From Anaerolineales bacterium (lineage in GTDB: Bacteria; Chloroflexota; Anaerolineae; Anaerolineales; UBA4823), in contig JAFGBV010000092.1 of assembly GCA_016932955.1 (NCBI GenBank), forward strand, positions 1 to 27,972: a stretch of 27,972 nucleotides of DNA, in the 5' to 3' direction. The notes under the pieces are model-generated. The model searched no databases and had not been told where the DNA came from. It saw nothing but the letters and a program-made list of their open reading frames with translations. Shown in pieces: positions 14,635-23,291 of this stretch (positions are counted from its first letter, which is position 1; the number at the start of each line of letters is the position of its first letter). The translations under genes were made by a program, and so were the position numbers.

Positions 14635-14733
14635 CTAGGATTGGTGGAATTGAAAGAGCTGCCAGGTGAAGGTGTAGTTGGTGGGCATGGCGGTTTCGAG
14701 GGAGCCAAACTCATCTTTTGCCCAGGCGGTCAT
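14635..14733 (-). CDS. Possible leaderless small ORF (32 residues)
   Basis: ATG 14733 opens a 32-codon frame, beginning MTAWAKDEFGSL and ending FQFHQS, with stop TAG at 14635-14637. Third positions are mostly C or G, as in the neighbouring genes. A promoter (TTAGCA, 17 bases, TATACT) ends 7 bases before the ATG, so the transcript would start at or next to the start codon with no room for a ribosome site. It lies 12 bases before the 213-residue gene. It may be a real small protein, a leader peptide, or only a transcribed leader with a chance frame. I do not recognise it. Confidence 0.4.
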   Translation of the reverse strand: MTAWAKDEFGSLETAMPTNYTFTWQLFQFHQS

Positions 14734-14740
14734 TAGCGCA

Positions 14741-14769
14741 AGTATACCGCTTAACCCTGGAATTGCTAA
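14741..14769 (-). promoter_or_regulatory. Promoter for the leftward run of genes
   Basis: On the minus strand a -35 TTAGCA (14769-14764) is followed by 17 bases and a -10 TATACT (14746-14741). The predicted start falls at or beside ATG 14733. It is the only good promoter I see ahead of the unknown gene, deacetylase and ABC cluster. Confidence 0.55.
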
Positions 14770-14774
14770 AAGGA

Positions 14775-14802
14775 TTGGACAGAATTGAAAAAGGGGGATA
14801 AT
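14775..14802 (+). promoter_or_regulatory. Probable promoter of the aldo/keto reductase gene
   Basis: GATAAT (14797-14802) is a good -10. TTGGAC (14775-14780), 16 bases upstream, is a partial -35. The predicted start at about 14809-14811 coincides with the GTG start codon, which would make the mRNA leaderless or nearly so. It is divergent from, and back-to-back with, the leftward promoter at 14741-14769. Confidence 0.45.
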
Positions 14803-14810
14803 ATGATAAA

Positions 14811-15779
14811 GTGATCATGGACTGGGAGATGCAGATGGATACAAAGGGATTGATCTTATTGGGTAAGTCAGATGTGAAGGTGCCGCGGTTAGGGGTGGGC
14901 ACATGGCAGTGGGGCGACCGGATGATGTGGAATTATGCAAGTAGTTATACTGAGGATGATACACGGGCGGCATTCCAGGTGAGTATAGAGGCAGGAGTAT
15001 GCTTCTTTGATACCGCTGAGGTTTATGGGATGGGGCTCTCCGAGAAACTGCTGGGGAAATTCCTGAAAGAGAGCCGGAGCATAGCTGTTGTGGCAACCAA
15101 GTTCATGCCTTTTCCCTGGCGACTTTGGAAAGGGAGCTTGCGCTCTGCTCTGCGAAACAGCCTGGAAAGGCTGGATTTGGAGCAGGTAGATCTTTACCAG
15201 ATTCACCAACCCCTGCCGCCTGTGGCTGTGGAAACCTGGATGGATGCGCTGGCGGATGTGGTAGAGGCAGGACTGGTGCGGGCCGTGGGAGTATCCAATT
15301 ACAATGTAGTTTGGATGCGCCGGGCGTATGCGGGGCTTTCACAGCGGGGAGTACCGCTGGCAACTAACCAAGTGGAATACAGCCTGCTGGACCGACGGGT
15401 GGAGAAAAGTGGATTATTGGCGCTATGTCAGGAATTAGGCGTGACGGTGATCGCGTACAGTCCGATCGCAAAGGGGGTGCTGACCGGGAAGTATACACCG
15501 CAGAATATCCCCCCCGGACTGCGCTCTCACAAGTATAATCGGGAATATCTGGAACGCATGCAACCGTTGATCCGACTGCTACGGGATATTGGGCAGGTGC
15601 ATGAGGGCAAGACACCAGCGCAGGTAGCGCTGAACTGGGTGATGTGCAAGGAGGCGGTGGCGATTCCAGGGGCGAAGAATGCCCGCCAAGCGCAAGAAAA
15701 TGCAGGAGCGCTGGGGTGGAGGTTGACTGACGAAGAAATCAGCTCACTAGATGCAGTGAGCGATGAGGTGAACGTTTGA
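14811..15779 (+). CDS. Aldo/keto reductase
   Basis: This 322-residue cytoplasmic NAD(P)H-dependent oxidoreductase has a TIM-barrel fold. The catalytic tetrad is visible: Asp67 and Tyr72 in FFDTAEVYG, Lys97 in ATKF, and His132 in DLYQIHQP. The GxGTWQWG motif near the start, GVSNYN, NQVEYSLLDR, YSPIAKGVLTGKY and IPGAKNARQAQENAGAL (cofactor site) fit the family closely. The start is uncertain. GTG 14811 is used here, but ATG 14817, 14829 and 14835 are all in frame before the conserved LGKSDVKVPRLG. AAGGGGG at 14791-14797 overlaps the promoter and better fits a dead-end ATG at 14803 (3 codons). The natural substrate cannot be told. Sixty bases separate it from the next gene. Confidence 0.9.
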   Translation: MIMDWEMQMDTKGLILLGKSDVKVPRLGVGTWQWGDRMMWNYASSYTEDDTRAAFQVSIEAGVCFFDTAEVYGMGLSEKLLGKFLKESRSIAVVATKFMPFPWRLWKGSLRSALRNSLERLDLEQVDLYQIHQPLPPVAVETWMDALADVVEAGLVRAVGVSNYNVVWMRRAYAGLSQRGVPLATNQVEYSLLDRRVEKSGLLALCQELGVTVIAYSPIAKGVLTGKYTPQNIPPGLRSHKYNREYLERMQPLIRLLRDIGQVHEGKTPAQVALNWVMCKEAVAIPGAKNARQAQENAGALGWRLTDEEISSLDAVSDEVNV

Positions 15780-15839
15780 GCAGGCCGGGTGATATTTTGC
15801 AGTATAGAAATCCATAACAATACTACTCAGGAGGCAGGA

Positions 15840-16967
15840 ATGATCAAGATTGAACAGGTCGACACGAATTCAAAATCACAGGTAGGCACGTTTGTGCAGA
15901 TCCCATATCGTTTGTATGCCAATCACCCACAGTGGGTGCCACCAATTATGATGGATGAGGAGACGCGACTGAACCGGCAGAAGCACCCCTATTATGAACA
16001 CTCAGATGCCGATTTTTTCCTTGCCTACCGGGATGGGCGTGTGGTGGGGCGGATTGCGGCGCTGGAGAACAAGCGCTTCAATGCCTATCATGGCACCCAC
16101 CAGGCACAATTCTATCTCTTTGAGTGCGAGGATGATGAGGAGGTGGCGAGAGCTCTCTTCGAGCGGGTTTTTGAGTGGGCGCATGCGCGCGGATTAGATC
16201 ATGTAGTCGGGCCGAAGGGTTTCGGGGCTCTGGATGGATATGGCATTCAGGTGGAGGGGTATGAGCACCGCCAGATGATGTCGATGATGAATTACAATTA
16301 TCCTTACTATGTGAAGCTGGTGGAGGGGATGGATTTTACGAAGGAAGTTGATTTTGTGTCTTGCTACCTGGGTGCGGATTCGTTCCACCTGCCGGAACGG
16401 GTGCACCGGATTTCAAAGAGGGTGCAGGAGAGAGGCAAGCTGCGGGTGCAACGCTTCAACACGATGAAGGAGTTGCGCGCTTGGGCGCCCAAGATTGGGG
16501 AGGCCTATAATAAGTCTTTTGTGAACAACTGGGAGTATTACCCGCTGACTGAGCGAGAGGTGAAGTTCTTGCTGGATAACCTGTTGATCATTGCCAATCC
16601 CAAGCTGATCAAGGTGATTGTGCATAAAGAGGATGTAGTTGGTTTCCTGTTCGGATTTCCGGACCTGTCAGTGGCGATGCAGCGCGCCAAGGGGCGGCTG
16701 CTGCCTTTTGGGATCGTGGATTTGATGCTGGAGCAGCGGCGAACGAAATGGATTGCGCTGAACGGTACGGGGATCTTGCCGGAGTTCCAGGGAATGGGGG
16801 GGAATGCATTGATGTATGCCGAGATGGAGAACACTATGCGGGATTATCATTTCGAACATGGTGATCTGACGCAGGTGGCGGAAACAGCGGTGCAGATGAG
16901 ACATGACCTGGAAAATGTGGGCGGGAAGGCGTATAAAAATCACCGGGTGTATGTAAGGAAAATATAG
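15840..16967 (+). CDS. GNAT-like acyltransferase superfamily protein
   Basis: This is a 375-residue soluble protein. ATG 15840 is chosen because GGAGG lies 5 bases upstream; an upstream in-frame start at 15789 has no such site. The N-terminal half has a GNAT-like strand pattern (DADFFLAYRDGRVVGRIAALENKRFNAYH truncated here as FFLAYRDGRVVGRIAA, 59-74), and DHVVGPKGFGALDGYG (120-135). The C-terminal half has KVIVHKEDVVGFLFGFPD and an acetyl-CoA loop-like LPEFQGMGGNALMY (313-326), then VGGKAYKNHRVY at the end. This two-lobed type is widespread in Chloroflexota and Bacteroidota and generally lacks an assigned substrate. It is followed after 3 bases by the HD-GYP gene, so the two are very likely co-transcribed. 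Confidence 0.78.
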   Translation: MIKIEQVDTNSKSQVGTFVQIPYRLYANHPQWVPPIMMDEETRLNRQKHPYYEHSDADFFLAYRDGRVVGRIAALENKRFNAYHGTHQAQFYLFECEDDEEVARALFERVFEWAHARGLDHVVGPKGFGALDGYGIQVEGYEHRQMMSMMNYNYPYYVKLVEGMDFTKEVDFVSCYLGADSFHLPERVHRISKRVQERGKLRVQRFNTMKELRAWAPKIGEAYNKSFVNNWEYYPLTEREVKFLLDNLLIIANPKLIKVIVHKEDVVGFLFGFPDLSVAMQRAKGRLLPFGIVDLMLEQRRTKWIALNGTGILPEFQGMGGNALMYAEMENTMRDYHFEHGDLTQVAETAVQMRHDLENVGGKAYKNHRVYVRKI

Positions 16968-16970
16968 AAC

Positions 16971-19900
16971 GTGGCAATTGTCAGGCAAGATGGTGTTCTG
17001 AATAAGTTGTTTGCTGAGAGCAATTATCTACCTATGATCCTGGATGTTGTCCAGGCATTGGTGATTGTGCTAGACTGTGGGGGGCGAATTGTTTATTGTA
17101 ACCGGGAGTGCGAACGGGTAAGCGGATACTGCCTGGACGAGTTGTTGGGGAGGGTGTTTTATGATCTTCTGCTTGTGCCTGAAGAGCGAGAACAAGTGAT
17201 GGGGGTATTCCAAAACTTACTGGCAGGGGAATCCTCCAGCCAGTATGAGAATGCTTTGGTGTCTAAAGATGGGCAGAATAGGTGGATTGCCTGGACAAAT
17301 GCGGCGTTGATGGATAAGGACGGGGAAGTTGTATATATGGCCGGGACGGGGATTGAAATCTCGGAACAAATGAATGTACAGGATGCCTTGCGTGCTAGCG
17401 AGCAGCAAGGGCAAGCTTTATTGGATGCGCTGCCGGATTTGATGTTCCGCATCCGGAGTGACGGGATTTTTCTAGATTACCATGCAAACGATGCAGATGA
17501 GCTTTTCCAACCGCCAGAACGGTTCCTGGACCGCAATGTGCAGGATGTACTGCCCACCCATCTGGCGGCACTGACGATGGAGGCCATACAGCGTACGCTG
17601 GAAACGGGCGAGATGCAAGTTTATGAGTATCAAGTGAAAGATGGTAGTGGAGGGTATTACGAATCCAGACTGGTGAAAAGTGGTGCGGATGAGGTCTTAT
17701 CGATCGTGCGTGACATCACTGACCGCAAGCAGGCAGAAACGGCGCTGTTACGCCGGGAGGCTATCCTGGAAGCGGTTAACTCGGCAGCGGAGTGTTTCTT
17801 GATGGAGCCATCCTGGGAGGATGGAATCAGCGATGTGCTGGATCGGTTAGGCAGGGCGGCAAACGTAGGCATTGTAGGTCTGTTTGAAAACACGAATGGT
17901 CAAAACGGGTTACAGATTGCCCGGATCACGCATTTCTGGCATCTGGAAGAAACCAGTGGGAAAGAATCTCCATTACCTGAAGCGGCGTTCGATTTGCAGC
18001 GCGAAGATTTGCAGGATTTCTCGATGCAAATGCGGCAGGGGAAACCGGTTATCCGCTACCAGGATCAATTTCCGGAAGATATACGCCTGCTACTGGCAGG
18101 ATTAGATGTACACTCAATACTGGCGGTGCCAATACACATGGGCCATGACTGGTGGGGATTTATCGGGCTAGGCGATGATGGGTTGCATCGTGAGTGGAGC
18201 GTGGTAGAGGTTGAGGCACTTAAGACAGCGACACGCATCCTGGGATCGGCGATCCGCCGCTCGCAGGCACAAAAGGTAAGGATTGCCACCCTGCGTATCT
18301 CAGAGGCGGCTCATTCTGCTCAGGATCTGGACGCCTTGTATCGAGGGATTCATGAGATCATCACGACCCTGATGCCGGCTCAGAACTTCTATATCGCGCT
18401 GTACGATCAGCAGATGGACCTGATCAGTTTTCCATACGAAGCAGATGAATATGATGAGAAATTCCCCCCACATAAGCCCGGTCGCGGGCTGACGGAATAC
18501 GTGCTGCGGACTGGTGAGCCACTGCTGGCAACGCCGGAGGTTTTTGACGAGCTGGTGCGGAGCGGGCAGGTGGACTCTGTTGGTGTACCCTCGATTGACT
18601 GGCTGGGCGTTCCTCTGAAAACACAGGAGCGCACGATCGGGGTTTTGGCGATCCAAAGTTATACGGAAAGTATCCGATTCAGCAATGATGACATGCAGAT
18701 GCTGATCTTCATCTCTACCCAGATCGCGATGGCGATTGAGCGTAGGTTAGTGGAGGAAGACTTGCGTGCCAGCGAGGAGCGATTTCGTAGCCTGCTGGAG
18801 AACATTCCGTTGGGGGTGTATCGGGTATCGCTGGATGCAGAAGGCAAATTTTTGATGGTCAATCCAGCTTTTTTGGCGATATTTGGCTTCGAGAAGGAGG
18901 AAGAGCTGCAAAATCTAAGCGTGGGGGATTTATTCCCGAACCGGGACAATTGGAAGTTATTTGCCAGTGCGGTGCGATCGCAGGGGAGCGCCAGCAGCAT
19001 TGACTTGCAGATGAAGCGGAAGGACGGCACGGTAATTTGGGTATCGCTTACGGGACGGGTAACCCATACCAGCACCGGTCAGGCACAGTACCTGGACTGC
19101 ACTATCGAAGATATCACAGTACGCTCGCAACGGGCAAAGGAAAGGGAGGCGCTGATCTCATTTGCGGCGATCATCCGCTCAAAGCAAACCCGGAGTGAGA
19201 TCGTAGGGGCAATTTTAGATTATGTAGCGATCTTGATGGGAGCTGAAAGCCTGGCATTTGTGCTTGGCAATCTTGCTGGGGATCGACTGGCGATTGAGGA
19301 GGCACGCGGTTATTGGGAATACCTGCAACAGCACCGCATGGTATTGAATGATGGATTGTGCAGGGAGATCATCGCGGGGCGAATCCCCTATCTGGAGAAT
19401 GGCATCCTGTATGATCCGCTCTTTACGCCTTCCTCTCGCCTGGGAAGTCCACGTGCAGTGATATGCTTGCCGCTGATGACGGAGAACAAGGGCATTGGCG
19501 CGGTTTGGCTGGCGCGCGAGAAGGATTTCTCGGAAGAAGAAACGCAACTGCTGGCGGCAATTGGGGATATCGGAGCAAGCGCGCTGCAACGGGCCATGTT
19601 ACATGAACAAACCGCATTGCGCGTGCAGCGGCTTTCAGCGCTACGGGCGATCGATATGGCGATCAGTGCAAGCATGGACCTGAGGATGGTGCTTGGCGTG
19701 CTGCTGGAACAGCTGCGGGTACAGCTCGAGGTTCCGGCAGCGTGCGTGTTGCGCTTGAAACCGCAATTGCAGATCCTGGAGTGCGTTGCATTCGGCGGAT
19801 TCAGGATGAATACGATCCAGCATAATCGCCTGCGGTTGAGCGATCGAACAATTGGGAAAGCAATCTTGGAGCAGAAGAATCTGAGGCTAGACGACCTGTC

Positions 19901-20717
19901 AGCAGGGTGGGAAAGTTTTATCCAATCCCGCGGGCTGGAGGGGGAGGGTTTTTTAACTTATTACTTCATCCCATTGATCGCCAAGGGTCAATTAGTGGGG
20001 GCGTTGGAGACCTTTCACCGCGAGCGATTCCTTCCGGATACGGAATGGTCGGATTTCTTGGAGATGCTGGCAGGGCAGGCGGCAATTGCCATCGACAGTG
20101 GCACGTTATTTGATGATTTACAACGCTCCAATATGGAACTGCACTTGGCTTATGATAACACGCTGGAGGGGTGGGTGCGGGCGATGGACCTTCGCCTGGG
20201 GGAAGAGGAGCAACATACGCAACAGATCACAGAAATCACACTCCGCTTGGGCAGGATGATGAGCATCCGAGAGCAAGAACTGGAGCATATACGGCGCGGG
20301 GCGCTGTTACATGATATTGGTAAAATGGCGATCCCAGATGCGATCTTGCTCAAACCGGGGCCTCTGACGGATGCGGAGTGGCAAATTGTGCGTAGACACC
20401 CGGTCTATGCAAGGGAATTGCTGGGGCCGATCACATATTTGCGACCTGCGCTGGCGATTCCGATTTCGCACCATGAGCGGTGGGATGGGGACGGATACCC
20501 AAACGGGCTTAAAGGTTTAGAGATACCGCTGGCAGCGCGCATCTTTGCTGTGGTGGATACCTGGTTCTCGATGATTTCCAAGAGACCCTACCGCGAAGCG
20601 CATACTAAGGCTGAGGCGCGCAATTACATTGCATCGCAGGCTGGTGCTCATTTTGACCCTGAAATTGTTGGAAAATTCTTGGATCTGGTTATTTCGGGCA
20701 CTGGCAGCCTGGGATAG
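16971..20717 (+). CDS. Multi-sensor PAS/GAF protein with C-terminal HD-GYP phosphodiesterase domain
   Basis: This is a 1248-residue cytoplasmic signalling protein with no membrane segment. The inferred domain order is PAS (20-135), PAS (145-255), GAF (about 265-430), GAF (about 440-595), PAS (600-720), GAF (about 725-880), GAF (about 885-1045) and HD-GYP (about 1070-1235). PAS ends are marked by DIT or EIS motifs such as IVRDITDRKQAE. The HD-GYP domain shows His1082, LLHDIGK (His1114, Asp1115, Lys1118), His1143, HHERWDGDGYP (1167-1177) and VVD...RPYR (1194-1208). It should hydrolyse cyclic di-GMP or a related dinucleotide in response to ligands or redox state. The usual VVDxxDAL motif reads VVDTWFSM, so the second Asp is Phe1199. 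GTG 16971 follows AAGGAA by 10 bases. There is no GGDEF or receiver domain. Confidence 0.9.
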   Translation: MAIVRQDGVLNKLFAESNYLPMILDVVQALVIVLDCGGRIVYCNRECERVSGYCLDELLGRVFYDLLLVPEEREQVMGVFQNLLAGESSSQYENALVSKDGQNRWIAWTNAALMDKDGEVVYMAGTGIEISEQMNVQDALRASEQQGQALLDALPDLMFRIRSDGIFLDYHANDADELFQPPERFLDRNVQDVLPTHLAALTMEAIQRTLETGEMQVYEYQVKDGSGGYYESRLVKSGADEVLSIVRDITDRKQAETALLRREAILEAVNSAAECFLMEPSWEDGISDVLDRLGRAANVGIVGLFENTNGQNGLQIARITHFWHLEETSGKESPLPEAAFDLQREDLQDFSMQMRQGKPVIRYQDQFPEDIRLLLAGLDVHSILAVPIHMGHDWWGFIGLGDDGLHREWSVVEVEALKTATRILGSAIRRSQAQKVRIATLRISEAAHSAQDLDALYRGIHEIITTLMPAQNFYIALYDQQMDLISFPYEADEYDEKFPPHKPGRGLTEYVLRTGEPLLATPEVFDELVRSGQVDSVGVPSIDWLGVPLKTQERTIGVLAIQSYTESIRFSNDDMQMLIFISTQIAMAIERRLVEEDLRASEERFRSLLENIPLGVYRVSLDAEGKFLMVNPAFLAIFGFEKEEELQNLSVGDLFPNRDNWKLFASAVRSQGSASSIDLQMKRKDGTVIWVSLTGRVTHTSTGQAQYLDCTIEDITVRSQRAKEREALISFAAIIRSKQTRSEIVGAILDYVAILMGAESLAFVLGNLAGDRLAIEEARGYWEYLQQHRMVLNDGLCREIIAGRIPYLENGILYDPLFTPSSRLGSPRAVICLPLMTENKGIGAVWLAREKDFSEEETQLLAAIGDIGASALQRAMLHEQTALRVQRLSALRAIDMAISASMDLRMVLGVLLEQLRVQLEVPAACVLRLKPQLQILECVAFGGFRMNTIQHNRLRLSDRTIGKAILEQKNLRLDDLSAGWESFIQSRGLEGEGFLTYYFIPLIAKGQLVGALETFHRERFLPDTEWSDFLEMLAGQAAIAIDSGTLFDDLQRSNMELHLAYDNTLEGWVRAMDLRLGEEEQHTQQITEITLRLGRMMSIREQELEHIRRGALLHDIGKMAIPDAILLKPGPLTDAEWQIVRRHPVYARELLGPITYLRPALAIPISHHERWDGDGYPNGLKGLEIPLAARIFAVVDTWFSMISKRPYREAHTKAEARNYIASQAGAHFDPEIVGKFLDLVISGTGSLG

Positions 20718-20756
20718 AGGCTGCTTTATAGAGCGACGAATCTGAGGGTGTGTGAG

Positions 20757-22331
20757 ATGGTAAAGATCGTAACAGTTAGTGAGATGCGCGTGATCGAGTT
20801 GGAAGCAGACGCAGCCGGGCTTACTTATGCGCAGATGATGAAAAATGCGGGGCAAGGCCTGGCGGATGTGGTGGAAGAGGTATATGGACAAGGGGGTGAG
20901 CGTAGTATTATGGCGCTGGTGGGGTCTGGCAATAATGGGGGGGATGCGCTGGTGGCCCTGGAACGCCTGGCGGGGAAAGGCTGGAATGCGCGGGCTTATC
21001 TTGTGCGGATGCGCCCGGAAGCAGATGTGCTGGTGGAACGACTGAGCCGTGCAGGGGGAACGATCTTATACCAGGAGGGGGATACCGACTTTGAAAATCT
21101 CAACGCGCTGATGCGGAGCAGCCGGGTGTTGCTGGATGGGATCTATGGCACAGGGATACGCTTACCCCTCAGCGGCGAGGCCAGTGCTGCAGCACGCGGC
21201 GCGATGAGGATAGTGAGAGCATATCTGCGGCGGTCGCATAGCGAACTGCATGTGGTGGCAGTTGACTGTCCTTCGGGTGTGGATTGCGATAGTGGCGCTG
21301 CTGCAGACGAGACGATTGGGGCAGAGATGACAGTGACGATGGCAGCGGTAAAGATGGGGCTGTTGCGCTTTCCAGCGGCAAAATTAATTGGCGCATTGCG
21401 TGTTGTTGGAATTGGGCCTGTCGAAGAGTTGAGGGCGTGGATGGGGGTGAGGCGCAGGATGATCGAGATGGAAGATATACAGCTACCTCCCAGGCCATTG
21501 GATGCACATAAAGGCACGTTTGGCACAGCCCTAATCGTGGCTGGCTCAACAAACTATACCGGAGCGGCTTTGTTGGCTGGAGAAGCGGCTTACCGGGCAG
21601 GAGCAGGACTGGTGACGATGGCAATTCCAGCCCCGTTGCATGCTACATTGGCAGGGCGCCTGGCGGAGGCTACCTGGGTGCTGTTACCGCACACGGAAGG
21701 AATAATCTGCAAGGAGGCCGTGGCGGATGTGCGCACCAACCTGGGACGGGCGACATCTGTCCTGGTGGGCCCAGGGATGGGGGCAGCGGCAGCGGCGAAA
21801 GAATTTGTTGCTTGCCTTGTGCGCGAAATAAGCAATGAATTGTCCGGCTTGGTGTTCGATGCGGATGGATTGAGGCACCTGGTGATGGTGAGCGAGGATT
21901 GGAGCAAGTTGATCCCAGCAAGGACGGTGCTAACACCGCATGCGGGCGAGATGGGAGCGATGACAGGTCTGAGCGTGGAAGAGATCCAGCAGAGGCGGAT
22001 AGAGACGGCGGAGCAGGCGGCGCAAAGTTGGGGGCACGTGGTGGTGCTGAAGGGGGCGTATACAGTGATAGCTGACCCAGAGGGGGAGACATCGGTGATC
22101 CCGGTGGCCACGCCGGCGTTGGCGCGTGCAGGAACTGGGGATGTGCTGGCAGGGCTGATCGTTGGGCTGCGGGCGCAGGGCATGGATGCCTTTGAGGCAG
22201 CAAAGGCGGGGGCGATGATCCATGCAAAGGCAGGTATGCTGGCAGCGGAGCGGATGGGGAGCACGGCATCAGTGCTGGCGGGGGATGTGTTGAACGCTAT
22301 CCCCGCGGTGATGGCGAAATTGGTCAGATAA
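20757..22331 (+). CDS. nnr: Bifunctional NAD(P)HX epimerase / ADP-dependent NAD(P)HX dehydratase
   Basis: This 524-residue metabolite-repair enzyme converts damaged, hydrated NADH or NADPH back to the usable cofactor. The N-terminal YjeF epimerase domain (1-235) has GSGNNGGDA (56-64), GIYGTG and AVDCPSGVDCDSG. The C-terminal ribokinase-like dehydratase domain (about 240-524) has HKGTFGTALIVAGS, GAGLVTMAIP, VLVGPGMG, VFDADGLRHL, LTPHAGEMGAM, VVLKGAYTVIA and the catalytic GTGDVLAG (459-466). ATG 20757 is preferred over the in-frame GTG 20748 because GAGGGTG lies 6 bases upstream and MVKIVTVSEMRVIE is the usual N-terminus. It follows the HD-GYP gene by 39 bases, a gap with no terminator. A hairpin lies just past its stop. 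Confidence 0.95.
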   Translation: MVKIVTVSEMRVIELEADAAGLTYAQMMKNAGQGLADVVEEVYGQGGERSIMALVGSGNNGGDALVALERLAGKGWNARAYLVRMRPEADVLVERLSRAGGTILYQEGDTDFENLNALMRSSRVLLDGIYGTGIRLPLSGEASAAARGAMRIVRAYLRRSHSELHVVAVDCPSGVDCDSGAAADETIGAEMTVTMAAVKMGLLRFPAAKLIGALRVVGIGPVEELRAWMGVRRRMIEMEDIQLPPRPLDAHKGTFGTALIVAGSTNYTGAALLAGEAAYRAGAGLVTMAIPAPLHATLAGRLAEATWVLLPHTEGIICKEAVADVRTNLGRATSVLVGPGMGAAAAAKEFVACLVREISNELSGLVFDADGLRHLVMVSEDWSKLIPARTVLTPHAGEMGAMTGLSVEEIQQRRIETAEQAAQSWGHVVVLKGAYTVIADPEGETSVIPVATPALARAGTGDVLAGLIVGLRAQGMDAFEAAKAGAMIHAKAGMLAAERMGSTASVLAGDVLNAIPAVMAKLVR

Positions 22332-22335
22332 TAGA

Positions 22336-22377
22336 AAGCCACACCTCTCCGGGCGGCAGCCCGGGTCGGCGTGGCTT
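22336..22377. terminator. Compound hairpin between convergent nnr and ytxH-like genes
   Basis: Outer arms AAGCCAC (22336-22342) and GTGGCTT (22371-22377) enclose an inner perfect CCGGGC/GCCCGG stem (22349-22354 with 22359-22364, loop GGCA). No clear U-run follows on the plus strand. The minus side continues TTTCTATTATC, so termination of the leftward gene is slightly better supported. Confidence 0.5.
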
Positions 22378-22403
22378 GTCGTTGATTGGTTGAGAGGAAA
22401 GGA

Positions 22404-22772
22404 TCAGGCTTCGGCCGCAGGCTCTGCAGGAGGCTCGACCTTTTCTACTTTGCCCTTGCGCTGAATGGCAGTCTTCCCGCTTTCGATCACTTCTTGACCG
22501 CGCTTCTTCAAATCGTCGGCGCGCTCCTTGGCCATCTTGGCCAGCTCGTCGGCGCGGGCACGGGCTTCGGCAGCGGCTGCTTCTGCCTTGGCGCGAGCCT
22601 CTTCAGCAGCCACAACGGCCTTGTCTTTCAACTCAATGCTTTTGTCGTGGATGACTGTACGGGTCTGCTCACCAGATTGGGGCGCCAGGAGCAGTGCAGT
22701 GGCTGCACCAACCAGGCCTCCAATGACGAAGCCTGCTAAAAATGCACCAAAATCGCTATCTCGGTCTGACAT
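22404..22772 (-). CDS. YtxH-like membrane-anchored coiled-coil protein
   Basis: This 122-residue protein has a single N-terminal membrane segment in the YtxH pattern GFVIGGLVGAATALLLAPQSG (14-34), followed by a charged, Ala/Glu/Lys-rich coiled coil (about 40-105) and a Pro/Glu/Ala tail. YtxH-domain proteins are associated with general stress in Bacillus; the molecular role is not settled. AAAGGAG lies about 8 bases before ATG 22772. It follows a DUF948/YtxG-like gene by 48 bases, the same pairing as ytxG-ytxH in Bacillus, which strengthens both calls. Confidence 0.82.
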   Translation of the reverse strand: MSDRDSDFGAFLAGFVIGGLVGAATALLLAPQSGEQTRTVIHDKSIELKDKAVVAAEEARAKAEAAAAEARARADELAKMAKERADDLKKRGQEVIESGKTAIQRKGKVEKVEPPAEPAAEA

Positions 22773-22820
22773 CGTGTTTTCTCCTTTCGTTGATATTATT
22801 TACGTTTAACTAACAGGTTG

Positions 22821-23285
22821 CTATTTCTTACGATCAAACCCCAACATTTCGGTAAATTTACGAATGGCAGCCAGGTATTCATTTAACTTGATCACTGGCT
22901 CAACCAGGTTCTCGCTGATGAAGTTGGTGGTGCCGCGCAAGGTACTGACGGTTTCATTGGTGGAGTCCAGGATGGGTTGCACCTCATTCTGTAGCAGGTT
23001 GATGAGACGGGCGAGCTGCACCATCAGGATGGTGAGCACCAGGCCAATGAGCAGTGATTCGAGGGCCATGACGATGATAAAAACATCGCGAATACGTTCG
23101 ACGGTGGAGGGATCGGTACTGGGCACGAGTAGGAAAACCAGGCCGGTGATGAGCAAAGCCAATACAACCACACCAGCAATGCTGATGGCAATCATTATGC
23201 GACGCTGCTGGCGTTGGGCTTCTAGTGTAGCAGGATCTGGTTGGGGGATCTGCTCGTTTGGAGGAAGCTGAGGTTGGGTGTCCAT
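22821..23285 (-). CDS. Two-helix membrane protein, DUF948/YtxG-like
   Basis: This is a 154-residue protein. A Pro/Gln-rich N-terminus (1-26) precedes two membrane helices (about 30-53, IMIAISIAGVVVLALLITGLVF truncated here as IAISIAGVVVLALLITG, and 67-94). A C-terminal amphipathic region contains LLQNEVQPILDSTNETVSTL (97-116). The 'LL.EV.PIL...NET...L' pattern resembles DUF948/YtxG proteins, but the second helix is less typical. ATG 23285 has no ribosome site. An extended -10 element ends 6 bases upstream, so translation is probably leaderless. It starts 17 bases after the aguA stop, so it may also be read from the ptcA-aguA transcript. Confidence 0.7.
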   Translation of the reverse strand: MDTQPQLPPNEQIPQPDPATLEAQRQQRRIMIAISIAGVVVLALLITGLVFLLVPSTDPSTVERIRDVFIIVMALESLLIGLVLTILMVQLARLINLLQNEVQPILDSTNETVSTLRGTTNFISENLVEPVIKLNEYLAAIRKFTEMLGFDRKK

Positions 23286-23291
23286 AAAAAT

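Noticed and set aside
14635..14733. Transposase remnant suggested by WAKDEFGS
   Set aside because: The resemblance is limited to a few residues. There are no terminal inverted repeats, target duplication or further transposase sequence.
22336..22377. Riboswitch or structured small RNA
   Set aside because: The element is short, lies between convergent gene ends, and matches no riboswitch layout I know. A terminator is simpler.
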